Shown piece after piece: positions 1 to 8,133 of a stretch of 64,000 bases of DNA (positions within the stretch are counted from its first letter, which is position 1; every line of letters begins with the position of its first letter). The notes under the pieces are model-generated. The model saw only the letters and a list, made by a program, of their open reading frames with translations. It did no database searches and was not told the DNA's origin. Source of the stretch: Gemmatimonadota bacterium (GTDB taxonomy: Bacteria; Latescibacterota; UBA2968; UBA8231); NCBI GenBank assembly GCA_009841115.1, contig VXML01000080.1, positions 1 through 64,000 on the forward strand, in the 5' to 3' direction. Position numbers and translations under genes: made by a program.

Positions 1-84
1 TCCATCTCATACTCAGAAGACTCGCAGCATAACGGAGTTTTAAAACGGTCTCTTAGAGAAGAAGGTGAAATGTCTCCAATCTGA
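1..84 (+). CDS. Possible 3' end of an unknown gene (partial)
   Basis: Frame 1 is open from the window edge for 27 codons and stops with TGA at 82-84; the other two forward frames close sooner. The tail is polar and charged. A rho-independent terminator follows 33 bases downstream, which fits a gene ending here. The stretch is too short for recognition and could be chance. Confidence 0.3.
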   Translation, partial: SISYSEDSQHNGVLKRSLREEGEMSPI

Positions 85-116
85 TGTGCGTTCTCGACAA
101 ACGCCTCAGACGGGAT

Positions 117-157
117 AAGCCCCGCAGTCTCCTGTAAAGGAAGTCGCGGGGCTTTTT
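117..157 (+). terminator. Rho-independent terminator
   Basis: A perfect 9-bp stem, AAGCCCCGC (117-125) with GCGGGGCTT (146-154), encloses a 20-nt loop and runs into a T tract (153-157). It points rightward and probably ends the gene entering from the left edge. Confidence 0.8.
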
Positions 158-561
158 GTTACGCTTTAAAATTTACGAAGGTTCAATCTTCTATGCAACT
201 TAACCTCTTGATTACTTCGCTTTCCCAAAAATCTTCTGCTCCTTGTTCTTTCTTGGGGGCTGGTGGTGCTAAGTATTCGGCGGCGGGCTGTTTATTGATC
301 TACCTCCGGTTTTTGTTCTGGTTCTCCGGCGTCCATTTACTTAAAACGCGGGAGAATTATGATGGTCGAAGAAATGATACGGAGGATGGAGAATAGAGAT
401 TGATCCGACAACAAGAGACGTGGTATTACTCTTTGTTATCGGTCGATTCTTGCTCTTTTAATTGCAAAGCAGCAGAAAGCAGAAGAGACCGGTCCTCTTC
501 AATCTTCTGTCTTGTCTGTTCAGGAAGGATTCTTCATAATAGTCCTTTCGTTTGTTGTGGG
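158..561. other. AT-rich stretch without a convincing gene
   Basis: Short open frames exist on both strands (for example 193-396 and 400-588 forward) but none has a good ribosome-binding site, a recognisable domain or sensible composition. No tRNA-like cloverleaf or tandem repeat was seen. It may contain the promoter of the downstream DnaC-like gene. Confidence 0.4.
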
Positions 562-605
562 ATAAAAAGGGGCGGCCCCCGCGCATGAATAGTGGGAGCC
601 GCCCC
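562..605 (-). terminator. Leftward rho-independent terminator-like hairpin
   Basis: GGGGCGGC (569-576) pairs perfectly with GCCGCCCC (598-605), with further partial pairing inside. Read on the minus strand the stem is followed by CCTTTTTAT, a classic terminator. No leftward gene is recognised to its right, so it may end an unrecognised small RNA or antisense transcript, or insulate the gene that starts at 653. Confidence 0.55.
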
Positions 606-652
606 TGTGTTGAGTGGTAGGCGTTGACCAGTTTTGGTTTTGTGTCTCTTGA

Positions 653-1441
653 ATGGGGGGTTTTATGAATTGCTCTATATGTAACGGTGATGGTATTTAT
701 TACGACGATCATGTCAGTCAAGGGAGTCATGGTCAACTCAAGTGCTGTTTGTGCAAAGTCGATTGCTTCTGCGGCGGCAGGTATCCGTATCGCTATTGGG
801 ACGATGACCACAATAACAGGTGGTGTCCCTGCTGGTCTTTGCGACAACGGCTTAGGAGGGTCAATCAACTTTTCGACGATACGGGACTTGATGAGTCGTA
901 TCGCTGGAAGTTTTTTGATGATCTTTCGCCTAATTTTCCCGATGGCCAGCCACGACCGGGGGCTGAGGGAGCTATACGCATTGCTGAGAAGTATTTGATT
1001 ACACCTCGGATTCCTGAGCGAGGCTTGTTTTTGTATGGGAACAACAAGGAAGGGAAAGCTCTATTAGGTGCGATAATTTTCAACACGCTTATGCTGAGAT
1101 TCCAAAAGCCGGGACGTTTTATTGAGACTACTGCTTGGCTTGATGCGTTGCGTGATAGCTTTGACCCGGACAATCAGTGGTCGAAAAAGACCTGTGAGAT
1201 ATTTGATCCACCGTGCGAATGGCCGATTGCTATGATTGGCAATTTGGCGATGAAAAAAGAAACAGATTGGGCGAAAGAGACGCTATATCAACTTATTGAT
1301 AATCGTTATGCGAATCTGCGTTTTACTATCGTGACGACAAATCTGCCGCTTGAGGCTGTTAGCAAGCTGTGTCGAGGTCGTATCTTTTTGTTGCTTAGAG
1401 AGATGTGTCAGTTCGTCGAGATGAACAAGATTTACTACTAA
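653..1441 (+). CDS. DnaC/IstB-like AAA+ protein with zinc-ribbon N terminus and degenerate ATPase motifs
   Basis: The 262-residue product begins with cysteine pairs (C7, C10, C31, C32, C34, C38, C40, C58, C60) that look like a zinc-binding module, as in many DnaC-like helicase loaders. The AAA+ part follows from about residue 85. The P-loop reads GNNKEGKA (129-136): the glycines and lysine remain but the Ser/Thr is Ala. The usual Walker B Asp-Asp is Gly-Asn in MIGNLA (194-199). The helix after it (TDWAKETLYQLIDNRY) and the sensor-1-like TTN (228-230) are still typical. Family knowledge: DnaC and IstB load a replicative helicase or assist a transposase. Inference: this copy may be unable to hydrolyse ATP. 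A second in-frame ATG lies at 665. An HNH nuclease follows 73 bases downstream, and both genes are AT-richer than the flanking genes, suggesting transfer. Confidence 0.7.
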   Translation: MGGFMNCSICNGDGIYYDDHVSQGSHGQLKCCLCKVDCFCGGRYPYRYWDDDHNNRWCPCWSLRQRLRRVNQLFDDTGLDESYRWKFFDDLSPNFPDGQPRPGAEGAIRIAEKYLITPRIPERGLFLYGNNKEGKALLGAIIFNTLMLRFQKPGRFIETTAWLDALRDSFDPDNQWSKKTCEIFDPPCEWPIAMIGNLAMKKETDWAKETLYQLIDNRYANLRFTIVTTNLPLEAVSKLCRGRIFLLLREMCQFVEMNKIYY

Positions 1442-1514
1442 CCGCTCTCTTGGGATTATCATAGGGAGGAGGGTTCTTGCCTTTGTCTATTCTTTCTATT
1501 TTAGGTATGAAGAT

Positions 1515-1904
1515 ATGAACGAGGCCGTTAGGCATATAGAAGCGATTTATGACGGGATTGCTCCCGAATGGCGGTCTTATTTTGTGCGCGAGTTGAGCCG
1601 ATACTATCGGGAAAGAGAGTCTGAGCTTGAGTTTGAGCTTGAGTTTGAGCGAAGGGTAGAGCGACGCAAGTGTCGGAGGTACAGGTGGAAATTATTTGAG
1701 CGGCAAGCGGGGCGTTGTGCTCTATGTGGGTGCGAATTGCCGATGCTATCGACGGGTAGGCCGGATTGGGAAAAAATCCAAGTTGACCATATTATTCCTT
1801 TTTCTCGCGGAGGGAGTAATGATATTGAAAATCTGCAAGTAGTTCATTCGCTTTGCAACTATCGGAAGGGCGATAAAGCGGTAAAGGATTATCGAAGGGC
1901 TTAA
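1515..1904 (+). CDS. HNH endonuclease
   Basis: The product has 129 residues with the HNH core at the C-terminal side: CALC (68-71), DHIIPFSRGGSN (91-102), NLQ and HSLC (111-114) followed by Asn115. These supply the metal-binding and catalytic His/Asn and the structural zinc cysteines of the McrA-like HNH group. The N-terminal half is charged and helical and holds a duplicated ELEF element made by a 12-bp DNA repeat near 1623-1650. No terminase or other phage gene adjoins, so a free-standing nuclease or remnant of a mobile element next to the DnaC-like gene is most likely. Confidence 0.85.
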   Translation: MNEAVRHIEAIYDGIAPEWRSYFVRELSRYYRERESELEFELEFERRVERRKCRRYRWKLFERQAGRCALCGCELPMLSTGRPDWEKIQVDHIIPFSRGGSNDIENLQVVHSLCNYRKGDKAVKDYRRA

Positions 1905-2009
1905 GAGAGGTCAAAAATCTCTTGGCTCCTTGTTTTTTGTCTCGAATTGGACACCGCTCAGTGTAGTGGTATTAAGTATATAATTCCCACTCTTTCCAGG
2001 ATTTTGCTC

Positions 2010-3509
2010 ATGTTTCGCGCCTTTCTCCTGCTGTTTATGCTGATGCTTTACGCCAACCAGCCAGTCGCCGCCCTTGAGCGCAGTACCCCCGAGGCTCAGG
2101 GTATCTCCAGTCAGGCCATTCTCGGCTTCGTCGATGCGGCCGAGGATTCAATCGATGCCCTGCACAGCTTCATGCTGCTGCGCGGAGGGAAAGTGGTGGC
2201 CGAGGGCTGGTGGTACCCCTACAACCCCGCTAGTCCCCATCGCCTCTACTCTCTGAGCAAGAGCTTCACCTCCACAGCGGTGGGGCTGGCGGTCGAGGAA
2301 GGGCTGATGAGCCTCGACGAGCTGGTCCTCGACCACTTTCCCGAGGAAGCCCCTGCCGAGCCGGACGAAAACCTTGCGACGATGCGCGTGCGGGATCTGC
2401 TGCGCATGAACACCGGTCATCTGAAGGAGCAGGCCGACGCCTTCTGGTCAACCGAGAGGGACACTTGGGCTGAGTCCTTTCTCGCCGTGCCGGTGGGCCT
2501 CAAGCCCGGGACCCACTTCGTCTATAACACGGGAGCCACCTACATGGCCGGCTTGATGGTTCAGCGGCTGACGGGCGGGACCCTGATTGACTACCTGACA
2601 CCGCGGCTCTTCGCGCCCCTGGGGATCGAGGGTGCCATCTGGCAGAGCAATGGCGAGGGCTATAACGTTGGCGGCTGGGGACTGAAAATTCGCACCGAGG
2701 ATATCGCCCGCTTCGGCCAGTTGCTGCTACAGCGGGGGATGTGGGATGGCCAGCGGCTGCTCCCGGAGTGGTGGGTGGCGGAGGCCACCGCCCTGCAGAC
2801 CGCGAATGGCAGCGACCCCGACAGCGACTGGGACCAGGGTTACGGCTACCAGTTCTGGCGCTGTCGGCACAATGCCTACCGGGGCGACGGTGCCTTCGGC
2901 CAGTACTGCATCGTCATGCCCGACCAAGACGCAGTGGTGGCCATCACCGCTGGCGTGAGCGACATGCAGCAGGTGCTCGATCTGGTCTGGGATCACCTGC
3001 TGCCGGTGATGGAGAATGAAGCTCTGCCACCGGTCGATAACGGCCCGCTGGCCGAGCGGCTGAGGGGCCTGTCCCTTGCGCCGCAAGAAGGGCTGTCCAC
3101 CTCTGCGCTGGCCGACAAACATTCGGGGCGGAGGTTTGTGTTTGCGCCCAACGAGCGCAACCTACGGGCGGTCACCTTTGCTTTCGGCGGGGAGGAAACG
3201 CTGGTGACTGTCGAGGACGCGTCTGGCGTCGAGCATCCGATCCGCATCGGCCACGGGGCCTGGGTGGAGGGTAGCACCTCATTCACCAGCGACCATTCTC
3301 AACCGATCGCCGCCAGTGGCGCATGGAGCGCGGACGACACCTACAACGCAAGGCTCTGCTTCTACGAGACGCCCTTCCGCCCTCTGCTGACTTTCCGCTT
3401 CGCCGAAGACCGGCTGCTTTTCAACATGGAGTACAACGTCAGCTTTGGGGAGACGAAGTGGGAAGAGCTGACCGCCACGGCGCAGATGGGCGAGGGAGTT
3501 GAGCGCTGA
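2010..3509 (+). CDS. Exported serine hydrolase of the class C beta-lactamase / penicillin-binding family
   Basis: The start at ATG 2010 (AGGA just upstream) gives 499 residues with a hydrophobic Sec signal peptide (1-21, ending PVAA); an in-frame ATG at 1947 would put 21 residues ahead of the signal and is less likely. The catalytic SxxK is S81-L-S-K84 in LYSLSKSFTS, and the Tyr motif is Y172 in VYNTGATY. The stretch around FGQYCIVMPDQDAVVAITAG is typical of the end of the alpha/beta-lactamase domain. A C-terminal 100-residue beta-rich extension follows. Family members hydrolyse esters, D-amino peptides or beta-lactams, so the substrate cannot be read from sequence. The start of the oxidoreductase lies 50 bases downstream. 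Confidence 0.85.
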   Translation: MFRAFLLLFMLMLYANQPVAALERSTPEAQGISSQAILGFVDAAEDSIDALHSFMLLRGGKVVAEGWWYPYNPASPHRLYSLSKSFTSTAVGLAVEEGLMSLDELVLDHFPEEAPAEPDENLATMRVRDLLRMNTGHLKEQADAFWSTERDTWAESFLAVPVGLKPGTHFVYNTGATYMAGLMVQRLTGGTLIDYLTPRLFAPLGIEGAIWQSNGEGYNVGGWGLKIRTEDIARFGQLLLQRGMWDGQRLLPEWWVAEATALQTANGSDPDSDWDQGYGYQFWRCRHNAYRGDGAFGQYCIVMPDQDAVVAITAGVSDMQQVLDLVWDHLLPVMENEALPPVDNGPLAERLRGLSLAPQEGLSTSALADKHSGRRFVFAPNERNLRAVTFAFGGEETLVTVEDASGVEHPIRIGHGAWVEGSTSFTSDHSQPIAASGAWSADDTYNARLCFYETPFRPLLTFRFAEDRLLFNMEYNVSFGETKWEELTATAQMGEGVER

Positions 3510-3559
3510 ACCATGAGACGGGGAGACGGGCCTCCGCCTCGCCGGGAAAGGACTTCACC

Positions 3560-4555
3560 GTGAAATTTGGCATTATTGGCTGCGGCTCCATAGCCGAAAA
3601 TTCGTTCGGGCCGAGCCTGATAACTTCGGAACAAACCGACCTCGTCGCCGTCTGCCGTCGCGACCTTGAGGCCGCTAGGGCATTCGCGGCGCGATTTGGT
3701 GGTCCGCGTGCGTATAGCTCGGCGGCGGAGTTGGTGCGCGACGATCAGGTGGAGGCTGTCATCGTATCGACGCCGACCGATACCCATTGCGACTACACCT
3801 GTCTGGCGGCGGAGCACGGAAAGCACGTACTGTGCGAGAAGCCGATGGCGAGAAACGCGGCCGAGTGTCGCGAAATGATCACCGCGTGCCGGGCTCACGG
3901 CGTGACCTTGGGGGTCGCCTACCGTCGGCGCACCTGTCCGCAAGTGGTCGCGGCCAAGCGGTTGATCGCTGCGGGCCGCATCGGCCGGGTCGTTTTCGCA
4001 CGCACCCATTACAGCGGGCGCTGGGATCCGAAAGCGGGGGATTGGCGGATCGAACCGGACATCGGCGGTGCCCTGATGGAAATGGCGTCTCATCGCATCG
4101 AAGTGCTGTTGAACTTCGCTGGTCGGCCGCAGTCGGTGAGCGCCGTGATCGACGCGGTTGACCACGACTGGCCCGTCGATGACACCGACGCCTTGATCGT
4201 GCGCTTCGAGGGTGGCGGGATCGGCATGCACTCGACGATCCTGACCTCGCCACCGCGTCGCGACTTTGCCCAGATCGACGGCGATGGCGGCAGGATACTG
4301 ATCGACCCGCTGGAGTTGACGGCGGATCACCTGATTCTGGAACTGCCCGATAGAACTGAGAGGATTGAGGTGGAGCCGCTGCAGGAGAAGCTGTTCGATC
4401 TGCCGATGATCGAGGATTTCGTCGCCGCTGCGGAGCGCGGTGAAAAACCGGTCTGTGACGCGGAGAGTGGCTACTGGGTGCAGGCGGTTTCCGACGCTGC
4501 CCGCGCCTCATCGAATTCCGGTGCCGTGGTCGCCGTCGAACCGCTGGACTCTTGA
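3560..4555 (+). CDS. Gfo/Idh/MocA-family NAD(P)-dependent oxidoreductase
   Basis: GTG start preceded by GGAAAGGA. The 331-residue protein has the N-terminal Rossmann fold with GCGSIA (7-12), the family motif EKP (93-95), and the C-terminal alpha/beta domain with the GGALMEMASHRIE segment carrying the usual catalytic-region histidine. Members oxidise or reduce sugars, inositols and sugar acids. It ends 9 bases before the end of the convergent dioxygenase gene. The exact substrate is unknown. Confidence 0.9.
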   Translation: MKFGIIGCGSIAENSFGPSLITSEQTDLVAVCRRDLEAARAFAARFGGPRAYSSAAELVRDDQVEAVIVSTPTDTHCDYTCLAAEHGKHVLCEKPMARNAAECREMITACRAHGVTLGVAYRRRTCPQVVAAKRLIAAGRIGRVVFARTHYSGRWDPKAGDWRIEPDIGGALMEMASHRIEVLLNFAGRPQSVSAVIDAVDHDWPVDDTDALIVRFEGGGIGMHSTILTSPPRRDFAQIDGDGGRILIDPLELTADHLILELPDRTERIEVEPLQEKLFDLPMIEDFVAAAERGEKPVCDAESGYWVQAVSDAARASSNSGAVVAVEPLDS

Positions 4556-4564
4556 GGGTCGTCG

Positions 4565-5656
4565 CTATCCATTGATGGCGCGGACTTTGTCGGACCAATC
4601 CCGCCAGATGTCGCCGTTGGTGTTGTCCACTACGAGTGGGTCGGGGAGGGATGCTGGCGTTTTGAGGAAACCGTAGATGGTCGCTTGGCGGATGACGTCG
4701 GTGGATGAATTCTGCCCAGCCATGTGCAAAATTTTGGTGTGCCACAAAACCACGGTGCCAGCGGGGCCGTGGCAATCGAAGGGCTGGGTATCGGCCTTGA
4801 TGCGCTGGATGACGGGGTCGTTGTAGCCGCCGGCCTTGCGTTCTGCCAAGTGTTTGTCCGTGTGCTTTTCGCCTTCAAGGAAGGCATCCCACTGATCGCG
4901 CCAGATGCGGCTGTGGCTGCCCGGCCACACTGTGAAGCCGCCGGAGTTGGGCGGCAGGTCGTCGATGTAAGCCGCTATTTGCAATCGCCAGCGGCCGTAG
5001 CAGGCACCGTCGGAATGGGCACCTCGATATTCCGGTCCGGGAGACGGGCTGTTGGGTAGGGTGCAATACAAGCCGCGCGTCCCTTGGCCGTTGAGCCACA
5101 CTGGGCCGGTCTTGGGCAGGCGCAGTGCTTCCTCGGTGGTGAAGGACCCCTTCTCTGGCCACTTCTCGATCTTTTTGCCCAAGTGGGAGGCGAGTCCTCC
5201 TACCGCGTCGTCGCACATGAAGCACGGGCCCGTCGTGATGCCAGCGTCATCCTCTCCAGCAGGCCACACTACCGTGCCCTCGCCAAGTAATTGCTCGGCG
5301 ACTTGCCACAAGGCTCGGGGGGCTAAGTCGAGCATGAATTGTTCAGCGCCGTTGCGGACGTAGAAGCGGTGGCCGCTGCCGGCGAAATAGGGGTCGCCGC
5401 CGATTTCGGGCCGCTGCGCGTTTAGCTCGGCGCTCTCTTCTTCGGTGAGCGGGTCCCAAGTGGAGGGATTGTCGCGCTTCATGCGGGGCAGGTGGGTTGC
5501 GATTGCGTCCCACATTGCGTCTCTGGCACGGCGGCAGAGTTCGGGATTGAGCACGGCGGGGAGCACGAGGAAGCCGTCGCGCTTGAACTGGGCTATCTGG
5601 CTCGCGGTCAGGAGCGGGACTTGCTTTACGTTTGGGGTGGTTGGCGTTGGTTGCAT
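4565..5656 (-). CDS. Phytanoyl-CoA dioxygenase (PhyH)-family Fe(II)/2-oxoglutarate oxygenase
   Basis: 363 residues with the facial triad visible as H214-S-D216 (GAHSDG) and H311 (ILHMAG), and the 2-oxoglutarate-binding arginine probably R323 in VIRQATIYGF. The N-terminal FKRDGFLVL segment is typical of the family. There is no signal peptide, so it is cytoplasmic. PhyH enzymes hydroxylate small organic molecules; in this lineage they are numerous and mostly uncharacterised. It is one of three in the window. The ribosome-binding site is weak. Confidence 0.9.
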   Translation of the reverse strand: MQPTPTTPNVKQVPLLTASQIAQFKRDGFLVLPAVLNPELCRRARDAMWDAIATHLPRMKRDNPSTWDPLTEEESAELNAQRPEIGGDPYFAGSGHRFYVRNGAEQFMLDLAPRALWQVAEQLLGEGTVVWPAGEDDAGITTGPCFMCDDAVGGLASHLGKKIEKWPEKGSFTTEEALRLPKTGPVWLNGQGTRGLYCTLPNSPSPGPEYRGAHSDGACYGRWRLQIAAYIDDLPPNSGGFTVWPGSHSRIWRDQWDAFLEGEKHTDKHLAERKAGGYNDPVIQRIKADTQPFDCHGPAGTVVLWHTKILHMAGQNSSTDVIRQATIYGFLKTPASLPDPLVVDNTNGDIWRDWSDKVRAING

Positions 5657-5806
5657 ATCAGGCTCACAATGTTCAGATGTGAAAATAAGGATAGCTCTTA
5701 TTAGCGTTAATGCTGGAATGCGCTAATAACACAACTCGACTGTGAAGCCGCAAGCAATTATATCCGCTTCGAATTGTCCGCACCCTCAATCGCCACCAGC
5801 GTCGGC

Positions 5807-6967
5807 TTATGGTAATTCGGTCCCCTCGCCGAGAATGGCAAGATATTGATCGTAGCCGAAAAGCCGGTTCCGCTTCTTGCCCGTCAATTCGCGCACCACT
5901 CCGGTCTGTTCGAGTACCTGTATCCCGGCGGTAACTGCGGGGAACGAGAGTTCCGTGCGCTTGGCAAGTTCTTGGAGCGATGCAATCGGGTGCTCCTGCA
6001 AAGCCCGATGGACGCGCAGCGCCGATCCTGCTGCACGCCCCATCTGTTGTATCTTTGCTTGGTCTTCCTGAAACAGGGAGAGCAACCGCTGTGCAGTCGA
6101 GACAGCTCCTTCCGCGGTCTGTGTCACGCCGTCGAGAAAGAACGCAAGCCACGTCTCCCAGTCACCGTTTTTCCGCACATCATTGAGGAGTTCGTAATAG
6201 CTCTCTCGGTGTTGTTTGAAGTAGAGGCTCAAATACAGCAGCGGCTCGCGCAGCACACCGTCGTGACATAGCAGGAACGTGATCAGCAGGCGGCCGACCC
6301 GTCCGTTGCCGTCGAGAAAGGGATGGATAGTCTCGAATTGGACATGGGCGAGTCCCGCCCGCAGGAGCGCGGGTAATCCGTAGGCCCCTGTATGAAGAAA
6401 TCGCTCCAAATCCGACATGCACTCTGCAACGGCGTGTGCCGGCGCGGGCACAAAGCGTGCCGTTCCGGGCCGACTGCCGCCAATCCAGTTTTGTGAGCGC
6501 CGGAATTCACCTGGGGTTTTGTCGCTGCCACGGCCCCGTGCGAGCAACTCGGCATGGATCTCGCGGATGAGTCGATTGCAGAGCGGGAACCCCTCGCGTA
6601 TCCGGCGCAATCCATGTTCCAGTGCCGCCACGTAATTCGAGACCTCGACGACATCATCGAGGGGGGTACCTGGCATCTCCTCTAGTTCGAACAATAGAAG
6701 ATCTGACAGAGAAGACTGAGTGCCCTCAATCTGGGAGGATAGAACGGCCTCCTTGCGGACATAGGTGTAAAGGAAAAGGTGCGTATCGGGCAGTAACACG
6801 GAGAGACTGTCCAACCGGCCTAGCGCCAGTAATGCCTTTTCCAGTGGCCCTTGCAGAGCTACCAGATCCAGTACAGGCGTGGGCGGAAGCGGCGCAGGTA
6901 CGAAAGCCCGCACTGTCTCATCGCCAACGATCGTGGTCTCGTATCGGCCAGTTTCGCCGCGTTTCAC
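5807..6967 (-). CDS. Fic-domain protein with N-terminal inhibitory motif (predicted adenylyltransferase)
   Basis: The 386-residue protein has a canonical Fic motif HPFLDGNGRVGR (215-226) with catalytic H215. Upstream, SSQIEG (77-82) matches the [ST]xxxE[GN] inhibitory helix, placing it in class II where Glu81 blocks productive ATP binding. The C-terminal region (about 290-370) looks like a winged helix ending in the GKKRNRLFGYDQYLAIL type of tail common in Fic/DNA-binding proteins. Family role: AMP transfer to target hydroxyls. The target is unknown; no antitoxin gene adjoins because the inhibitory motif is built in. AT-rich DNA upstream (6970-7060) probably holds its promoter. Confidence 0.92.
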   Translation of the reverse strand: MKRGETGRYETTIVGDETVRAFVPAPLPPTPVLDLVALQGPLEKALLALGRLDSLSVLLPDTHLFLYTYVRKEAVLSSQIEGTQSSLSDLLLFELEEMPGTPLDDVVEVSNYVAALEHGLRRIREGFPLCNRLIREIHAELLARGRGSDKTPGEFRRSQNWIGGSRPGTARFVPAPAHAVAECMSDLERFLHTGAYGLPALLRAGLAHVQFETIHPFLDGNGRVGRLLITFLLCHDGVLREPLLYLSLYFKQHRESYYELLNDVRKNGDWETWLAFFLDGVTQTAEGAVSTAQRLLSLFQEDQAKIQQMGRAAGSALRVHRALQEHPIASLQELAKRTELSFPAVTAGIQVLEQTGVVRELTGKKRNRLFGYDQYLAILGEGTELP

Positions 6968-7107
6968 GGAGAGATTTCCTTATTAAGCATAACGTAATAA
7001 GCCGTATTGTTATTAGTATTTAACGCTAAAGTATTAATAAGACCTGTCGAATACAAGGAATGAGCGTCAGTAATGGTGCAGGATATCTATGTTCCCTTAG
7101 CTGAGGC

Positions 7108-8121
7108 TCAAACGCCACCAGCGTCGGTGAGCAGGCCGATGACAGCCGCGAGCCGATCCTTGTCTTTGACCTTTGAACGCAACGCGGTTGCCAGCGGCGT
7201 CGCGCCCTTGTTGTCTTTGGCGTTCACTTCGGCCCCTCGGTCGAGCAGTAAGGCAACGATTTGATCGAATCCCGCTTTGGCGGCGCAGTGTAATGCCGTC
7301 TGGCCCTTGTAGTTCCTGACGTTGACATCGGCCCCGGCGTCGAGCAGGGCGCGCACGCGCTGGACACTGCCGCCGCGGTCGCCACGCGATTGGAAGACAA
7401 GGGCCGGCCAGCCGCCCTCGGCGTGGTCTACGTCTACTGCGACGCCGCGAGCGGTCAACAATTCGATGATTTCGGCATTGACGATGCCGGAACGAGGGGC
7501 CTCGGCGTGGGTCGGATCGGCCCCGGCGTCGAGCAGGGCCTTGAGGATATCGGCGCGATCCCGCCATACGGCAAAGCGAATCAGCCCGCCACTGTACGGC
7601 TGCGGATCGGCACCCCGCGCCAGTAATGTCGAGACGATGGCGAGGTGCCCGGCGCTGACGGCGTAGTGCAAGACTGTCATGCGCTGGCTGGAATCATGCT
7701 GTGTTTTCTCGGCTGTTACCAACTCCGGTTCGCGGTCGAGGTAGTCGGCGACGGCATCGCTTTCGCCGAGGAAGGCAGCGGTGTAGATGTCGGTTGCTGC
7801 ACCGCGTGTTAGGAGCAGGTCGGCGACTGCGTGGTGGCGCTTGTAGCGCGCGGCGCAGTAGGGGGAGATTTCGACTAGCAGCGGCGTGAAGTGACAGCCG
7901 CAGGCGTGGATGTCAGCGCCTTGATCGAGCAGGTAATCGACCATGGCGAGCCGTCCCCGATACGCGGCTTCCCACAACATGGTGCGGCCGTGCGAACCGA
8001 TGCGGGTGATCCACGCTGGCTTCTGCGCCAATACGGCTTGGACCGTTTGAAGGTCGCCGCGCCCGGCGGCAGCGACCCCGATCTTGAGAAAATCACTGAT
8101 TTTTCCCGGTAGAATCGACAT
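7108..8121 (-). CDS. Ankyrin-repeat protein
   Basis: 337 residues made almost wholly of ankyrin repeats (about eight or nine), the last two being the most canonical (the GQTALHCAAKAGFDQIVALL and GATPLATAL repeats). No signal peptide or catalytic domain is seen. Ankyrin stacks mediate protein binding. It is last in a leftward run of four genes, 12 bases after the FG-GAP lipoprotein, so it is probably co-transcribed. Its partner is unknown. Confidence 0.88.
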   Translation of the reverse strand: MSILPGKISDFLKIGVAAAGRGDLQTVQAVLAQKPAWITRIGSHGRTMLWEAAYRGRLAMVDYLLDQGADIHACGCHFTPLLVEISPYCAARYKRHHAVADLLLTRGAATDIYTAAFLGESDAVADYLDREPELVTAEKTQHDSSQRMTVLHYAVSAGHLAIVSTLLARGADPQPYSGGLIRFAVWRDRADILKALLDAGADPTHAEAPRSGIVNAEIIELLTARGVAVDVDHAEGGWPALVFQSRGDRGGSVQRVRALLDAGADVNVRNYKGQTALHCAAKAGFDQIVALLLDRGAEVNAKDNKGATPLATALRSKVKDKDRLAAVIGLLTDAGGV

Positions 8122-8133
8122 CGTTGTCTGACC

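Noticed and set aside
193-396. 67-codon rightward frame
   Set aside because: No ribosome-binding site, odd composition and no similarity recognised; probably chance in AT-rich DNA.
458-868. 136-codon leftward frame
   Set aside because: Runs through a strong leftward terminator and overlaps the DnaC-like gene; an unlikely gene.
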